In this document: in pieces, positions 32,534-44,051 of the stretch | How positions within the stretch are numbered: position 1 is the first letter of the stretch | Layout of the letters: each line of letters opens with the position of its first letter | From: Mycobacterium kiyosense | GTDB lineage: Bacteria; Actinomycetota; Actinomycetes; Mycobacteriales; Mycobacteriaceae | Length of the DNA: 64,000 bases | Assembly: GCA_021654635.1 (NCBI GenBank) | Contig: AP025179.1 | Span: forward strand, 3,906,001-3,970,000 | Direction: 5' to 3' | Notes under the pieces: generated by a model | The model's input: the letters and a program-made list of their open reading frames with translations, nothing else | Told to the model about the DNA's origin: nothing | Database searches by the model: none | Made by a program: the position numbers and the translations under genes

Positions 32534-33351
32534 TGAGTCGCGCGCTCGAAGGCAAGGTCGCCTTCGTCACCGGCGCCGCGCGCGGCCAGGGCCGTGCCTA
32601 CGCGGTCCGGTTGGCCGCCGACGGCGCCGACGTGATCGCGGTCGACCTGTGCGGCCAGATCGACAGCGTCCCCTACCCGCTGGGCACCGCCGAGGATCTG
32701 GCCGTCACCGTCAAGCAGGTCGAGGACACCGGTGCGCGCATCGTGGCCCGCCAAGCCGACGTCCGGGACCGCGACGCGCTGGCGGCGGCGCTGCAAGAAG
32801 GTCTGGACGAGTTCGGCCGGCTCGACATCGTGATAGCCAATGCCGGTATCGCGCCGATGCAGTCCGCAGACGGCTGGCGCGATGTCATCGACGTGAACCT
32901 CACTGGCGCCTACCACACCGTCGACGTCGCGATTCCTGCTCTGGTCGCGCACGGCGACGGAGGTTCGATCGTGCTGATCAGCTCGGCCGCCGGACTGGCC
33001 GGCGTCGGCAGCGCCGACGCCGGCTCCATCGGCTATGCCGCCGCCAAACACGGGATGGTCGGACTGATGCGCTTGTACGCCAATCTGCTTGCCAAACATG
33101 ACATTCGGGTCAACTCGGTGCATCCGTCCGGGGTCGACACACCGATGATCAACAACAAGTTCATCCGCCAGTGGCTGGCCGACATGGTCGCCGAATCGGG
33201 TTCGGCCCCGGGAATGACCAATGCACTGCCGGTGCAGATTCTGCAGCCCGACGACATCGCCAACGCGGTAGCTTGGCTGGTGTCCGACCAGGCCCGCTAC
33301 ATCACCGGGGTCACGCTGCCGGTTGACGCGGGTTCGGTGAACAAGAGGTAG
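32533..33351 (+). CDS. Short-chain dehydrogenase, mycofactocin-coupled type (Rv2750-like)
   Basis: 272 residues. NAD site [23 protein letters not shown] motif IANAGIAP, and catalytic S-Y-K in ISSAAGLAG and [12 protein letters not shown]. The insertion after the second strand ([20 protein letters not shown]) is characteristic of the mycofactocin-dependent SDR group, which hold NAD tightly and use mycofactocin as electron acceptor. The alcohol substrate is not known. Confidence 0.9.
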   Translation: MSRALEGKVAFVTGAARGQGRAYAVRLAADGADVIAVDLCGQIDSVPYPLGTAEDLAVTVKQVEDTGARIVARQADVRDRDALAAALQEGLDEFGRLDIVIANAGIAPMQSADGWRDVIDVNLTGAYHTVDVAIPALVAHGDGGSIVLISSAAGLAGVGSADAGSIGYAAAKHGMVGLMRLYANLLAKHDIRVNSVHPSGVDTPMINNKFIRQWLADMVAESGSAPGMTNALPVQILQPDDIANAVAWLVSDQARYITGVTLPVDAGSVNKR

Positions 33352-33355
33352 GCGT

Positions 33356-34228
33356 ATGTCCCGAAACCCCGCCGCGCGCACCGCATTCGGGCCGATGGTG
33401 CTGGCCGCCGTCGAGCAGAACGAGTCGGCCGATCGCAGGCTGATCGACGATGATCTCGCCGAACTGTTTCTGCCGATACCGATGCGCCTGCTCGTCGCCA
33501 CGACACACTGGCCGACAGTCCGCGGCGCGCTGATCCGCGCCTCGGAGTGGACCGGCCGCGGGCTATGGGCCAATATCGCTTGCCGCAAACGATTTATCGG
33601 CGACAAACTCGCCGAGGCTCTCGACGATATCGACGCGGTGGTGATCCTCGGCGCCGGCCTGGACACCCAGGCGTACCGGTTGAACCGCCAGGTCCGCAAG
33701 CCTGTCTTCGAGGTGGACCTGCCGGTCAACATCGCCCGCAAGGCCAAAACGGTACGACGGGTGCTGGGCGAACTGCCACTCTCGGTTCGGTTGGTGGCGT
33801 TGAACTTCGAACGCGACGACCTGCTGACCGCACTGGCCGAGCACGGCTACCTCCCCGACTACCGGGCGTTCTTCATCTGGGAGGGAGTCACCCAATACCT
33901 CACCGAGCAAGCGGTACGCACCACGTTGGAGGGGCTGCGCCCGACGGCACCGGGCAGCCGCCTGGTGTTCACCTACGTCCGTCGCGACTTCATCGACGGC
34001 ACCAACCGATACGGAACCCGCACCTTGTACCGGTCGGTCCGTGGACGAAAGAAGTTGTGGCACTTCGGTCTTGATCCCGACGAAGTCGCGCAGTTCTTGA
34101 ACGAATACGGCTGGCGACTGGTGGAGCAACTCGGGCCCGACGAACTCAGCGAGCGCTACGTCGCGCCCACCGGGCGCAAACTGGCGACTTCCCAGATCGA
34201 ATGGTCGGCATACGCCGAGAAGACCTAA
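33356..34228 (+). CDS. Putative SAM-dependent O-methyltransferase, LCM/TIGR00027 type (Rv2751-like)
   Basis: 290 residues. The SAM-binding start VVILGAGLDTQAYRLNR and the acidic motif FEVDLPVNIARKAK are the signature of the mycobacterial leucine-carboxyl-methyltransferase-like family, which is expanded in this genus. The C-terminal segment SERYVAPTGRKLATSQIEWS is conserved. It follows the SDR by four bases, so the monooxygenase, SDR and methyltransferase probably share an operon. Substrate unknown. Confidence 0.87.
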   Translation: MSRNPAARTAFGPMVLAAVEQNESADRRLIDDDLAELFLPIPMRLLVATTHWPTVRGALIRASEWTGRGLWANIACRKRFIGDKLAEALDDIDAVVILGAGLDTQAYRLNRQVRKPVFEVDLPVNIARKAKTVRRVLGELPLSVRLVALNFERDDLLTALAEHGYLPDYRAFFIWEGVTQYLTEQAVRTTLEGLRPTAPGSRLVFTYVRRDFIDGTNRYGTRTLYRSVRGRKKLWHFGLDPDEVAQFLNEYGWRLVEQLGPDELSERYVAPTGRKLATSQIEWSAYAEKT

Positions 34229-35901
34229 ACCTCCAGGACGGTCGGCACGATCATGGGTTGACGGCGATACGTCTCGCCCACCCACTTGCCCACCGTGCGG
34301 CGCACACCCTGCGCGATCCGGATCGGGTCGACGACGTTGTTGGCCGCCAGCGATTCCAGCTCCGCTTCGACCTTACGCACCACCGGCTCAAGCGCTTTCG
34401 GATCTTCGGAGAACCCGCGCGAATGCAGATGCGGCGGCACCACCGGCTTTGCGGTGCCGCGCTTGACCACGACGGTCACCGCGACGAAACCCTCGGTCAG
34501 AATCAGCCGCTCCCCCAGCGTGATCTCGCCGACGTCGCCGGTGATCAAGCCGTCGACGAACATCTTGCCGACCGGAACCGCGCCGGCCACCACGGCTTTG
34601 CCGGCGACCAGGTCGACGCTGACGCCGTTCTCCGCCAACAGGATCGACTCCTGGGGCACGCCGGTGCTGGCGGCCAGCTTGGCGTTGGCTCGCAGGTGCC
34701 GCCAGGTTCCGTGCACCGGCATGACGTGACGCGGCCGCACCCCGTTGTACAGGAAGAGCAGTTCCCCGGCGTAAGCATGGCCCGAAACATGCACGCGCGC
34801 TTGGGCGTTGGTGACGACACGAGCCCCGATTTTGGCCAGCGCGTCGATGACGCCGTAGACCGCCTCCTCGTTACCCGGAATCAGCGACGAGGACAACACG
34901 ATCAGGTCCCCCGATGTCAGGGTGATGCTGCGATGCTCGCCGCGCGACATCCGCGACAGCGCCGCCATCGGTTCACCCTGGGTACCGGTGGTGACCAGGA
35001 CCACCTGGTCGGGTGGCAACATCTCGGCCGCCGCGATGTCGACCAGGTCGGTGTCGGCGACCCGCAGGAAGCCCAACTCACGCGCAATGGCCATGTTGCG
35101 CACCATCGATCGGCCCACGAACGAAACCCGGCGGCCCAAAGCCACTGCGGCATCGATGATCTGCTGCACCCGGTCGACGTTGGAGGCGAAGCATGCCACG
35201 ATCACCCGCCCGTCGGCGCCGCGGATCAACCGGTGCAAAGTCGGGCCGATCTCACTTTCCGACGGCCCGACGCCGGGGTGCTCGGCGTTGGTCGAGTCGC
35301 ACAGGAACAGATCGACGCCGGCGTCGCCGAGGCGTGACATGCCGGGCAGATCGGTGGGTCGGCCATCCAGCGGCAGTTGGTCGAGTTTGATGTCGCCGGT
35401 GTGCAGCACGGTGCCCGCACCGGTGTAGACGGCGATCGCCAGCGCGTCGGGAATGGAGTGGTTGACCGCGAAGTACTCGCATTCGAACACGCCGTGCCGG
35501 CTGCTCTGCCCCTCCTTGACCTCGACGAACACCGGCTTGATCCGGTGCTCCCGGCATTTGGCGGCAACCAGCGCCAGGGTGAATCTGGAGCCGACGACCG
35601 GGATGTCGGGACGCAGCTTGAGCAGGAACGGGATCGCCCCGATGTGGTCCTCGTGCGCGTGGGTGAGCACCAGCGCCTCGATGTCGTCGAGGCGGTCTTC
35701 GATGTGACGCAGGTCGGGCAGGATCAGGTCGACGCCGGGCTCGTCGTGGGTGGGGAACATCACCCCGCAATCGATGATGAGCAGCCGGCCGAGATGCTCG
35801 AAAACCGTCATGTTGCGGCCGATTTCGCTGATCCCACCGAGCGCTGTGACCCGCAGCCCGCCCGCGGGCAGGGGACCTGGTGGGGCGAGTTCTTCGTTCA
35901 C
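34225..35901 (-). CDS. rnj: Ribonuclease J
   Basis: Metallo-beta-lactamase/beta-CASP ribonuclease with 5' exo- and endonuclease activity in rRNA and mRNA turnover. 558 residues. Zinc motif THAHEDHIGAIPFLLK, later HTGDIKLDQ and the beta-CASP motifs CDSTNAEHPGVG, FASNVDRVQQIID and VHVSGHAYAGELLFLYN. The C-terminal 100 residues form the dimerisation and RNA-contact domain. It lies seven bases downstream of dapA's reading direction, as in other mycobacteria. Confidence 0.95.
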   Translation of the reverse strand: MNEELAPPGPLPAGGLRVTALGGISEIGRNMTVFEHLGRLLIIDCGVMFPTHDEPGVDLILPDLRHIEDRLDDIEALVLTHAHEDHIGAIPFLLKLRPDIPVVGSRFTLALVAAKCREHRIKPVFVEVKEGQSSRHGVFECEYFAVNHSIPDALAIAVYTGAGTVLHTGDIKLDQLPLDGRPTDLPGMSRLGDAGVDLFLCDSTNAEHPGVGPSESEIGPTLHRLIRGADGRVIVACFASNVDRVQQIIDAAVALGRRVSFVGRSMVRNMAIARELGFLRVADTDLVDIAAAEMLPPDQVVLVTTGTQGEPMAALSRMSRGEHRSITLTSGDLIVLSSSLIPGNEEAVYGVIDALAKIGARVVTNAQARVHVSGHAYAGELLFLYNGVRPRHVMPVHGTWRHLRANAKLAASTGVPQESILLAENGVSVDLVAGKAVVAGAVPVGKMFVDGLITGDVGEITLGERLILTEGFVAVTVVVKRGTAKPVVPPHLHSRGFSEDPKALEPVVRKVEAELESLAANNVVDPIRIAQGVRRTVGKWVGETYRRQPMIVPTVLEV

Positions 35902-35908
35902 TGCCAGC

Positions 35909-37270
<1,362 letters not shown>

Positions 37271-37274
<4 letters not shown>

Positions 37275-37507
37275 CGCCGGTCTTCGGCCAAATCGGCGAG
37301 GATGGATTCCGTTGTGGCGGCCGGAGTATCGCCCGCCTTCCGTGCCGCCGCCATTTCTTCCAGCGCCTCAGCCGGAGTGGGGCGGTTGGCGAAATCGACC
37401 ACCCAGTCGCGCATGTACGACTGCAGCGATCGCCCCGCGGCGCGGGCACGATTTCGGATGACCAGGTAGGCATCCTCGGGGATTTCCCGGATCTGTATGG
37501 TCGCCAC
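37271..37507 (-). CDS. vapB: Antitoxin, VapB/FitA ribbon-helix-helix family
   Basis: 78 residues: MATIQIREIPEDAYLVIRNR is the ribbon strand and first helix of an Arc/FitA-type ribbon-helix-helix that binds its own operator; the C-terminal part (EEMAAARKAGDTPAATTESI) wraps the toxin. ATG 37507; the stop overlaps vapC by four bases, so the antitoxin is made first, as is standard. Confidence 0.88.
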
Positions 37508-37609
37508 AGCGCTATTTTAGCGCTGAACCGCCTAGGGGGTCAGACCTGCGGCCTCAGGCTTCGGTCACACAACCCGATTGCTCCCTACGCCTTCCCCCGC
37601 TACGCGGCC

Positions 37610-38371
37610 TCAGGCTTCGGTCGCGAAAGGACTCGTGGCGACTTCCGTGCCGTCCGCGAGCCTGGTGATCTCGAAGTCGGCGAAAACCGCAGGCGCGACG
37701 TCGACCAGCTGGCGCAGGCAGGCGATAGCCAGCCGCCGGATCTCGACGTCGGCGTGCTCGCTGGCCCGCATGGCGATGAAGTGCCGCCAGGCCCGATAGT
37801 TGCCGGTCACGACGATCCGAGTTTCGGTGGCGTTCGGCAGTACCGCGCGGGCGGCCTGGCGGGCTTGTTTGCGCCGCAACACCGCGTTGGGTTGGTCAGC
37901 GAACTTGGCTTCCAGCTTGGTCAGCAGCTCGGTGTAGGTGGCGCGGCTGGCGTCTGCGGCCGCCGTCAGGATCTCCCGCAGCTCGGGGTCGTCCTCCATG
38001 CCGGGCGGGACCACGACCTGGGACTCGTATTCGGGCACGTAGCGCTGCGAGAGCTGCGAATAGGAGAAATGCCGGTGCCGGATCAGTTCGTGGGTGCAGG
38101 AGCGGGAGACGCCGGTGATGTAGAACGAGACGCTGGCGTGCTCGAGCACCGAAAAATGCCCGACGTCGATGATGTGCTTGATGTAGCCGGCGTTGGTCGC
38201 GGTCCGAGGATTGGGTTTGGACCAGCTCTGATAGCAGGCGCGACCGGCGAACTCGACCAGTGCGGAGCCCCCTTGCACGTCAGGGCTGTCCGTGGTCCAG
38301 GGGACGTCGGGGGGCGCCAGGAAGTCGGTCTTGGCGATCAGTTGCACGCGTAGCGGCGCGGTCTCGGCCAC
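37610..38371 (-). CDS. thyX: Flavin-dependent thymidylate synthase
   Basis: Makes dTMP from dUMP with FAD and methylene-THF. 253 residues from GTG 38371. The ThyX motif [11 protein letters not shown] (RHRx7S) is present, along with [20 protein letters not shown]. The C-terminus ATSPFATEA matches M. tuberculosis ThyX. The window also encodes ThyA (44048-44849), so both thymidylate synthases are present, the typical mycobacterial state. Confidence 0.96.
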   Translation of the reverse strand: MAETAPLRVQLIAKTDFLAPPDVPWTTDSPDVQGGSALVEFAGRACYQSWSKPNPRTATNAGYIKHIIDVGHFSVLEHASVSFYITGVSRSCTHELIRHRHFSYSQLSQRYVPEYESQVVVPPGMEDDPELREILTAAADASRATYTELLTKLEAKFADQPNAVLRRKQARQAARAVLPNATETRIVVTGNYRAWRHFIAMRASEHADVEIRRLAIACLRQLVDVAPAVFADFEITRLADGTEVATSPFATEA

Positions 38372-38904
38372 GGCGCTCACCTTAGCCCGCGCGGCCACTG
38401 CCGGTATCGCGCTGCACCGGTTCGGTCAATTACTGCGTCGGCCAGGCACAACTTGCTCCACGAGGTCAGCGCCGTGGGTCGTCCCGCGGTAGCAGCGAAG
38501 CCCGTCGCCACCGATGCCGCACCATCGGTCGTCTTCATCGCTTCGCGCACCTTTGCACGCAGCCGGGAGGCTGACAGTTTCTTGGCCGGTAGGGCGGGTT
38601 ACGCACCGAGCTACCTCGACGCGCCATGCCACCTCGAATTGATCACGCCCGGAGGGCACGACACAGCGAGCCTCACCGAACCGACAACGTCGGCAAACAA
38701 GACGGTGACTTGCTTGTGTTCGCCTGTCCGCTGTCGTCGCGTGACGGGCGTCCCGCACACGTCGCAGAACCGCTTCTCTAGCCGGACGGACCATTGCACT
38801 GACTTCTGTTGCGCCGTCAATGCCCCTCATCATCGCGCACCAGGCCGGCTGGGAACTTAACGGCAAACGACCTCACCCGGCCTGCGACTGGTCGACGAAA
38901 AGGA
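38372..38904. other. Gene-poor junction between thyX and hsdM
   Basis: 533 bases with no intact gene. It contains a short remnant of a class III cyclase gene (38611-38820) and otherwise unreadable frames. Such debris beside a restriction-modification locus suggests past insertion and deletion. Confidence 0.6.
38611..38820 (-). pseudogene. Remnant of a zinc-ribbon/class III adenylate cyclase gene (5' end)
   Basis: The minus-strand reading FCDVCGTPVTRRQRTGEHKQ followed by VTVLFADVVGSVRLA is the N-terminal zinc-ribbon and the first catalytic segment of the large mycobacterial cyclase-ATPase proteins (CxxCGxP, then KQVTVLFADVVxS with the first metal aspartate). Just after RLA the similarity stops and the frame closes at 38611 without the rest of the cyclase domain. 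Only about 50 residues of recognisable sequence remain. Confidence 0.65.
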
Positions 38905-40443
38905 TCAGCGTAAGGGCCGCAAAGGATTTCTAGGCCCCGAATCGATCCGCTCCAGCTGCTCTCGGACCACATTGTCCAACCGTGCCGACTCGTCCAACGC
39001 CGCCAGCAATTCCGTCCTCAAGCGCGCGATCTTCTGACCCATCGGCTCCCCATCGTCCTGGGCCGCGGCCGCGCCGACATACCGACCAGGGGTCAATGCA
39101 TAGTCCGCGGCCTTGATCTCCGCCAGTGTCACCGACCTACAGAACCCCGGAACATCCTTGTAGGTAATGCCTTTCGCAGCTGCCGAAGGCGTACCCCGCC
39201 ACTCGTGGTAGGTGTCACCGATCCGAGCGATGTCGTCGTCGCTCAGTGCGCGCTCGGTTCGGTCCACCAGGGAACCCAACTCGCGGGCATCGATGAAAAG
39301 CACCTGACCGGAACGGTCGACGCAACCTTGCTCACCTGCCGTCTTGTCCTTGGCAAAGAACCACAGGCACACCGGGATTGCGGTACTACGGAACAACTGT
39401 GTCGGCAGCGCAACCATGCACGACACCAAATCGGCATCCACGATCCGCGCCCGAATGTCGCCCTGTCCGTTCGATTTCGACGACATCGAGCCGTTGGCCA
39501 TTACCACCCCGGCCTTGCCCGCCGGCGCGAGCTTGGACAGGATGTGCTGGATCCACGCGAAGTTGGCGTTGTTGGCCGGCGGCACGCCGAACCGCCAGCG
39601 CGGGTCGGCCTCGTGACGGGTCCAGTCCTTGATGTTGAACGGCGGATTGGCCAGCACGTAGTCCATTTTGACGTCGGTGTGCTGATCGTGCGCGAGCGTG
39701 TCACCCCACCTCCGGCCCAACCCGGCGTGATCGATCCCGTGGATGGCCAGGTTCATCCTGGCCATCCGCCAGGTTTCCTCGATGCTCTCCTGGCCATAGA
39801 TCGCAATGCTTTTCGCGTCCGCGTGGTGGTCGGCGATGAATTTCTCGGTCTGCACGAACATGCCGCCCGACCCGCAGCACGGGTCATAGACCCGGCCGCC
39901 GGCGGGTTCGAGCACCTCCACAATCACCTTCACCACGCTGGGTGGCGTGAAGAACTCGCCGCCCCGTTTGCCTTCGGCGCGAGCGAAATTGCCCAGAAAA
40001 TACTCGTAGACCTCCCCCATCAGGTCGCGGGCTCGGTGCGCACCCTGCCGGCTGAACCGGGCGCTGTCGAACAGGCCGATCAGCTCGCCGAGCCGGCGCT
40101 GGTCGATGTCGTAGCGGTTGTACACACGTGGCAGCGTCCCGCCCAGCGTCGGGTTGGCCATCATCACGGCGTCCATCGCCTCGTCGACGAGCTGACCGAT
40201 GTTCTTGCCGGGCCGGCCCTCAGCAGCGTTGTCCGCCAGGAACTTCCATCGCGCGGCCGGAGGCACCACGAACACTCCGGGCTCGTCGAGCGCGTCCGAG
40301 AGGTACTTCAGAAACACCAGACCGAGGATCACGTCTTTGTAGTGGCTGGCCGACAGCGATCCGCGCAGCTTGTCCGCGGCCTTCCACAGCGTGTCCTTGA
40401 GTTCCCTCATGGTCGAAGGCTCAGGCTGTCTGTGAGGCGGCAT
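38905..40443 (-). CDS. hsdM: Type I DNA methyltransferase subunit HsdM
   Basis: N6-adenine methyltransferase. 512 residues. N-terminal HsdM helical domain (TMRELKDTLWKAADKLRGSL, LGLVFLKYLSDALDEP), SAM motif DPCCGSGGMFVQ and catalytic NPPF in DYVLANPPFNIKDW; the FFTPPSVVKVIVEVLEP segment is typical. The C-terminus includes LAEIKAADYALTPGRYVG. It forms a complex with HsdS encoded immediately upstream. No hsdR is in the window, so the system may methylate without restricting, as in M. tuberculosis. Confidence 0.95.
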   Translation of the reverse strand: MPPHRQPEPSTMRELKDTLWKAADKLRGSLSASHYKDVILGLVFLKYLSDALDEPGVFVVPPAARWKFLADNAAEGRPGKNIGQLVDEAMDAVMMANPTLGGTLPRVYNRYDIDQRRLGELIGLFDSARFSRQGAHRARDLMGEVYEYFLGNFARAEGKRGGEFFTPPSVVKVIVEVLEPAGGRVYDPCCGSGGMFVQTEKFIADHHADAKSIAIYGQESIEETWRMARMNLAIHGIDHAGLGRRWGDTLAHDQHTDVKMDYVLANPPFNIKDWTRHEADPRWRFGVPPANNANFAWIQHILSKLAPAGKAGVVMANGSMSSKSNGQGDIRARIVDADLVSCMVALPTQLFRSTAIPVCLWFFAKDKTAGEQGCVDRSGQVLFIDARELGSLVDRTERALSDDDIARIGDTYHEWRGTPSAAAKGITYKDVPGFCRSVTLAEIKAADYALTPGRYVGAAAAQDDGEPMGQKIARLRTELLAALDESARLDNVVREQLERIDSGPRNPLRPLR

Positions 40444-40455
40444 CGATGCGGCCTC

Positions 40456-41548
40456 CTAGTCTCCGGTATCGGGGGCAGAAGTCGCGACGAAGTGGTCCCT
40501 TGCCCGCACGGCGCCGCTGATCAGCAACGGAAGCAGCCGGTCGCGCATCGCCGCCAACGCGGCGGATTCGGCGCGACGCTGCTCACAGACCGCGCCGAGC
40601 GTGGTGATCGTCGCCGCCGACCCGGAATCCAGACAGCGCACGTCACGCACCCGGACATCGAGCAGTTCGCGCGGCCGGATGCGTTGTCGGCTGCCCGTCA
40701 TCCCCGCAGCCAGCCGGGCAAGCACCGACGACACCTCCGGCTGCCGAAGTGCCGACCACAACACCGAAGTGTCCACTCCGATCGGCCGCAGCACCACGAA
40801 TTCACTGCTGGCCAGACCTGGTTCGGCACCCGGGCGCGGGATATTCCAGATCCGCGGGGTGCCGGGATTCAGTTTGGCGAACAACACACACGGGTGCTCG
40901 ACCAAGAATTTCACGCTTCTGATCACATTGGCATCCAACATGATTGGACGTTGGTCATGGTCGAATGCCGGGAAGCTGTAGAGCGCGACATTGTCCGCCA
41001 GCTTGCCGGGTTGGATGCTCGCAGAAGACCTTTGCGCCACATTCGCCAGTGTCGTGTACTCGGCGACTCTCCCGGCCAGCGTCGTCATCAACGCTTCGGC
41101 GGATTCGACGACCCGACAGTTGACGGCAATCTTGTCGTCGAGGGCGGCCAGCAGACCAGCGATCGGTTGCCGCTCCGCAGGGTCCGCCGCGCTGATCGGG
41201 ACGCTGCCCAACACGCGGTGGTTGAGCACCGGTTGACCAGAACCGGCGCGAAACCTGTTGAGCTCAAAGCTTTTCAGATGGTAGTACCAGTATCGCGTCT
41301 CTGCCGGGTTTTTTGGCGCGGCAGACCATCGCGTTGTCGCTGACCCACGCATCGCCGGGGCAGTACTGCACGCTGCCGCAGCACGAGCCGACGCGGCCCA
41401 CCACGATCATCGGGCCACGGGCATTGGACTCTCTCGTGCGCCCGATGACGCCGTTGGCACCGTAGACCGGAAAACACCCGTCGGCCGTCATCGCCGGCAA
41501 CGCCTGCCCGACGCGGAACTCCAGGTGATGCCCCAGCCTGCCGTCCAT
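40456..41548 (-). CDS. hsdS: Type I specificity subunit HsdS, frameshifted
   Basis: HsdS sets the DNA sequence methylated by HsdM. ATG 41548 overlaps the stop of the upstream gene by one base (TGATG). The first target-recognition half (LGHHLEFRVGQALPAMTADG, IGRTRESNARGPMIVVGRVG) joins the first conserved helix (EALMTTLAGRV) only if one A is removed from the six-base run at 41309-41314 (T on the plus strand); then AKNPAETRYWYYHLKSFEL is continuous. The second half ends with AAMRDRLLPLLISGAVRARD. Corrected length 363 residues, one less than Rv2761c. One hsdS here contrasts with the split pair in M. tuberculosis. Confidence 0.88.
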
Positions 41549-42772
41549 CAGCCGGCCCGCTTGATCACGGCGCTGCGCAGATCCGCCGCCAGGTCCCCCC
41601 CGGTCGTTCACGCCGACGCGGCCCAGGCCGAGCCACGAGGCCATCGACTCCAGCTCCCCGGTCAGCGCCGACGCAACCCGGCGCCGGTCGATCCCGGCTT
41701 CGCCGAACGCCCCCACCACTTGCAGCTCGTCGGCAACCCGGTCGGATTTGAGATCGACTCGCGCCACCAGTCGGCCGTCCAGCAGGAAAGGCCATACGTA
41801 GTACCCGTAGCGGCGTTTGGCCGCGGGTGTGTAGATCTCGATGCGGTAATGAAAGCCGAACAGCCGCTCCACCCGGGGCCGGAAGAAGATCAGCGGGTCG
41901 AACGGGCACAGCAGCGCGGTCCCGCGATCGACGCGCGGCACGGTTCGGGGGCGCAGGTAGGCCGGCGGCCACCCCTCGACGTCGACGCGTTCGAGAGCAC
42001 CGCCGGCCACCAACTCGGCCACCGCCGGCCTGGTCTGCTGCGCGGAGAGCCGGAAGTAGTCGCGGATGTCCGCCTCGGTGCCCACCCCCAACGCGGTGGC
42101 CGCGCGCAGCACGAGCTCGCGTACCGCCTCGTCGTCGTCGACCTGCCGAGCCAGCACGGGCGCCGGTAGTACCCGCTCCACCAGGTCGTAGTGCCGGGCA
42201 AAGCCGACCCGGGTGGCCGTGGTGAGCACACCGGCGGCGAACAGCGCCTCGGCCACCCACTTGGTGTCGCTGCGCCCCCACCACGGCCCCGTGGCGCCGC
42301 GCGGTTCGGCTTCCAGGTAGGCCTCGATCTGCCCGGCCGTGCTGGGTCCGAGCTCGGTCACCGCGGCGACGATGTCGTCGGCCAGCTGCGGATTGGCCTT
42401 GACGATGTGGGTGCCCCACCGGCCGTGCCGGTACTGACGCATCCGCCAGCGCAGCAGCGGCCAATCGTCGACGGCCATCAGCGCGGCCTCGTGCGCCCAG
42501 TACTCGGCGAACAGCCGATTGCGGGCCGGACCCCAGGCCGCTTCGTCGAGCACGTTGCGGTCGTAGGGCCCCAACCGGCTGAACACCGGCGCGTAGTGCG
42601 CCCGCACCGCCACCGACACGGAGTCCAACTGCAGCACCTGGATTCGCGAAATCAGCCGCCGCAGGTGCGCCCGGGATATCGAACCGGCCGGCTGCGGCTG
42701 GCTAAACCCTTGAGCCGCAACGGCTATCCGCCGGGCTTGGGCGGCGGTCAGCCTGGGAGTCCGCAGCGCCAC
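41548..42772 (-). CDS. YcaQ/AlkX-like winged-helix DNA glycosylase family protein, frameshifted
   Basis: 407 residues after correction. The HTH_42/DUF1006 family includes E. coli YcaQ (AlkX), which opens interstrand DNA cross-links. The N-terminal helices contain the catalytic Q-x-D motif as LQLDSVSVAV; tandem winged helices follow (GPSTAGQIEAYLE; LGVGTEADIRDYFRLS), and CPFDPLIFFRPRVERLFGF and RRYGYYVWPFLLDGRLVARV are signature segments. The seven-C run at 41595-41601 has one base too many; correcting it ends the protein with DLAADLRSAVIKRAG at 41548, overlapping the hsdS start. Coupling with a methylase is notable. Confidence 0.83.
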
Positions 42773-42814
42773 GGGCCGAGAATACCGGCCTGCCGGCCTT
42801 CCGCGACCGCGAGG

Positions 42815-43510
42815 CTAGCCGGTCCTTCTTTTCTGATCCAACGGCGTCACCGCGCCCGACTCCCGGTCGCGTTCGCCGTAGGCGGCTTCCAACGCCGGTG
42901 GAATCGAATCCAGATCGCGGTAGACCTCCGCGAGTTGCTCCAGGATCCGGATGCGCCGCTCGGCGGCCTCCTCCACCGCGCGCCGCGCCTGCTCCATGAG
43001 TCGCTCCCGCTCCTGCTGAGCCTGCTGGGTCTCCCGCTCGATCGTCGATTGGGTGTCGGCCCGCATCTTGGCCAGCTCCGCGGCCAGGTTTTTCCTGGTT
43101 TCCTCGCATTCGGCTGCCAAGGCTTCGCGCTGTGCGTGCATGTTGGCCAACTGTTCTTCGTGCCGGCGCTGCTCGTCGGCGATGTCGGCCCGCGCGGATT
43201 CGATCAACGCGTCCGCCTCGGCGCGTGCTTCGGCCTGCATCTCGGCGATTTCGTCGACCGCGCGGCGCATCATCTTGGCCATCCGATGCTGAACCGCATG
43301 CGGCGACGGCGAGGTGTCGGCGAGCAGGGCGACCTCTGCGCGCAGCGCGGCGGCCTCGTCGGCGGACTCCTTCAACCTGGCCCGCAGGCTCTCCACGTCG
43401 TCGCGCAGCAGCTGCTCCTTGGCGGTCAGCATCTCGATGCGAGCGTCCACCGCGGCCGGGTCGTAACCCCGGAACATGCGCGGGAACGTCTTCCCCGGTT
43501 CGGTTCTCAC
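42815..43510 (-). CDS. DivIVA/Wag31-like coiled-coil protein
   Basis: 231 residues from GTG 43510, after the strong ribosome site aaggggg. The N-terminal block RMFRGYDPAAVDARIEMLTA is a DivIVA-like membrane-targeting motif (F-x-GYDxxxVD), then a coiled coil of about 180 residues rich in Glu, Arg, Ala and Gln. Such proteins sense negative curvature or serve as scaffolds at poles and septa. It is not the main Wag31. M. tuberculosis has no gene at this exact place that I recall. Downstream of dfrA on the same strand, 58 bases away. Confidence 0.78.
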   Translation of the reverse strand: MRTEPGKTFPRMFRGYDPAAVDARIEMLTAKEQLLRDDVESLRARLKESADEAAALRAEVALLADTSPSPHAVQHRMAKMMRRAVDEIAEMQAEARAEADALIESARADIADEQRRHEEQLANMHAQREALAAECEETRKNLAAELAKMRADTQSTIERETQQAQQERERLMEQARRAVEEAAERRIRILEQLAEVYRDLDSIPPALEAAYGERDRESGAVTPLDQKRRTG

Positions 43511-43568
43511 TGCGAATTCCCCCTTGTGAAACGCCTGGCATTTCGTCGAGCGGGCGCGGCCACGCCCC

Positions 43569-44051
43569 TCACGCTCGAGAGTAGCTGTGGAACCGGTAGC
43601 GCAACCCCGAGCGACTGACCCGCCATTGCCCGACCTCACCCTGCCACGTCTCGTCCAGCAGCGGGGCGACGATGTCGCCGTCGTCACGTGGCAGCACCAC
43701 GTCGACTTCGGTGACCTCGCAGCGCGTCGCCCGCGGCAGCGCCAGCAGGTAGATCTCTCCGCCACCGATCACCCAGGTGTCGTCCGGGTCGGTGAGCGCT
43801 TCGTCGAGGGATCCCGCCACCTCGGCGCCGTCGGCGACGAAATCCCGCTGCCGGGTCAGCACCACGTTACGGCGGCCCGGCAGCGGCCGGTTCCGCGCCG
43901 GCAGCGATTGCCAGGTGCGTCGCCCCATCACCACCGTGTGTCCCAGCGTGATTTGCTTGAAGTGGGCCATGTCCTCGGGCACCCGCCAGGGGATGTCACC
44001 GGCGCGCCCGATCACCCCGGACGTCGACTGGGCCCACACCAGGCCCGTCAT
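43569..44051 (-). CDS. dfrA: Dihydrofolate reductase
   Basis: Regenerates tetrahydrofolate used by ThyA. 160 residues, family-normal. Motifs: [20 protein letters not shown] with the conserved Trp-Pro, [20 protein letters not shown] with the substrate Asp and NADPH GRRTW, and [17 protein letters not shown] 44051 overlaps the thyA stop (TCA/CAT on the plus strand), so dfrA is translated from the thyA transcript. Confidence 0.97.
   Translation of the reverse strand: MTGLVWAQSTSGVIGRAGDIPWRVPEDMAHFKQITLGHTVVMGRRTWQSLPARNRPLPGRRNVVLTRQRDFVADGAEVAGSLDEALTDPDDTWVIGGGEIYLLALPRATRCEVTEVDVVLPRDDGDIVAPLLDETWQGEVGQWRVSRSGLRYRFHSYSRA

Noticed and set aside
38453..38860. 135-codon plus-strand frame at the thyX-hsdM junction
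   Set aside because: It lies opposite the cyclase remnant, has no domain, and its codon pattern does not look like a real gene.
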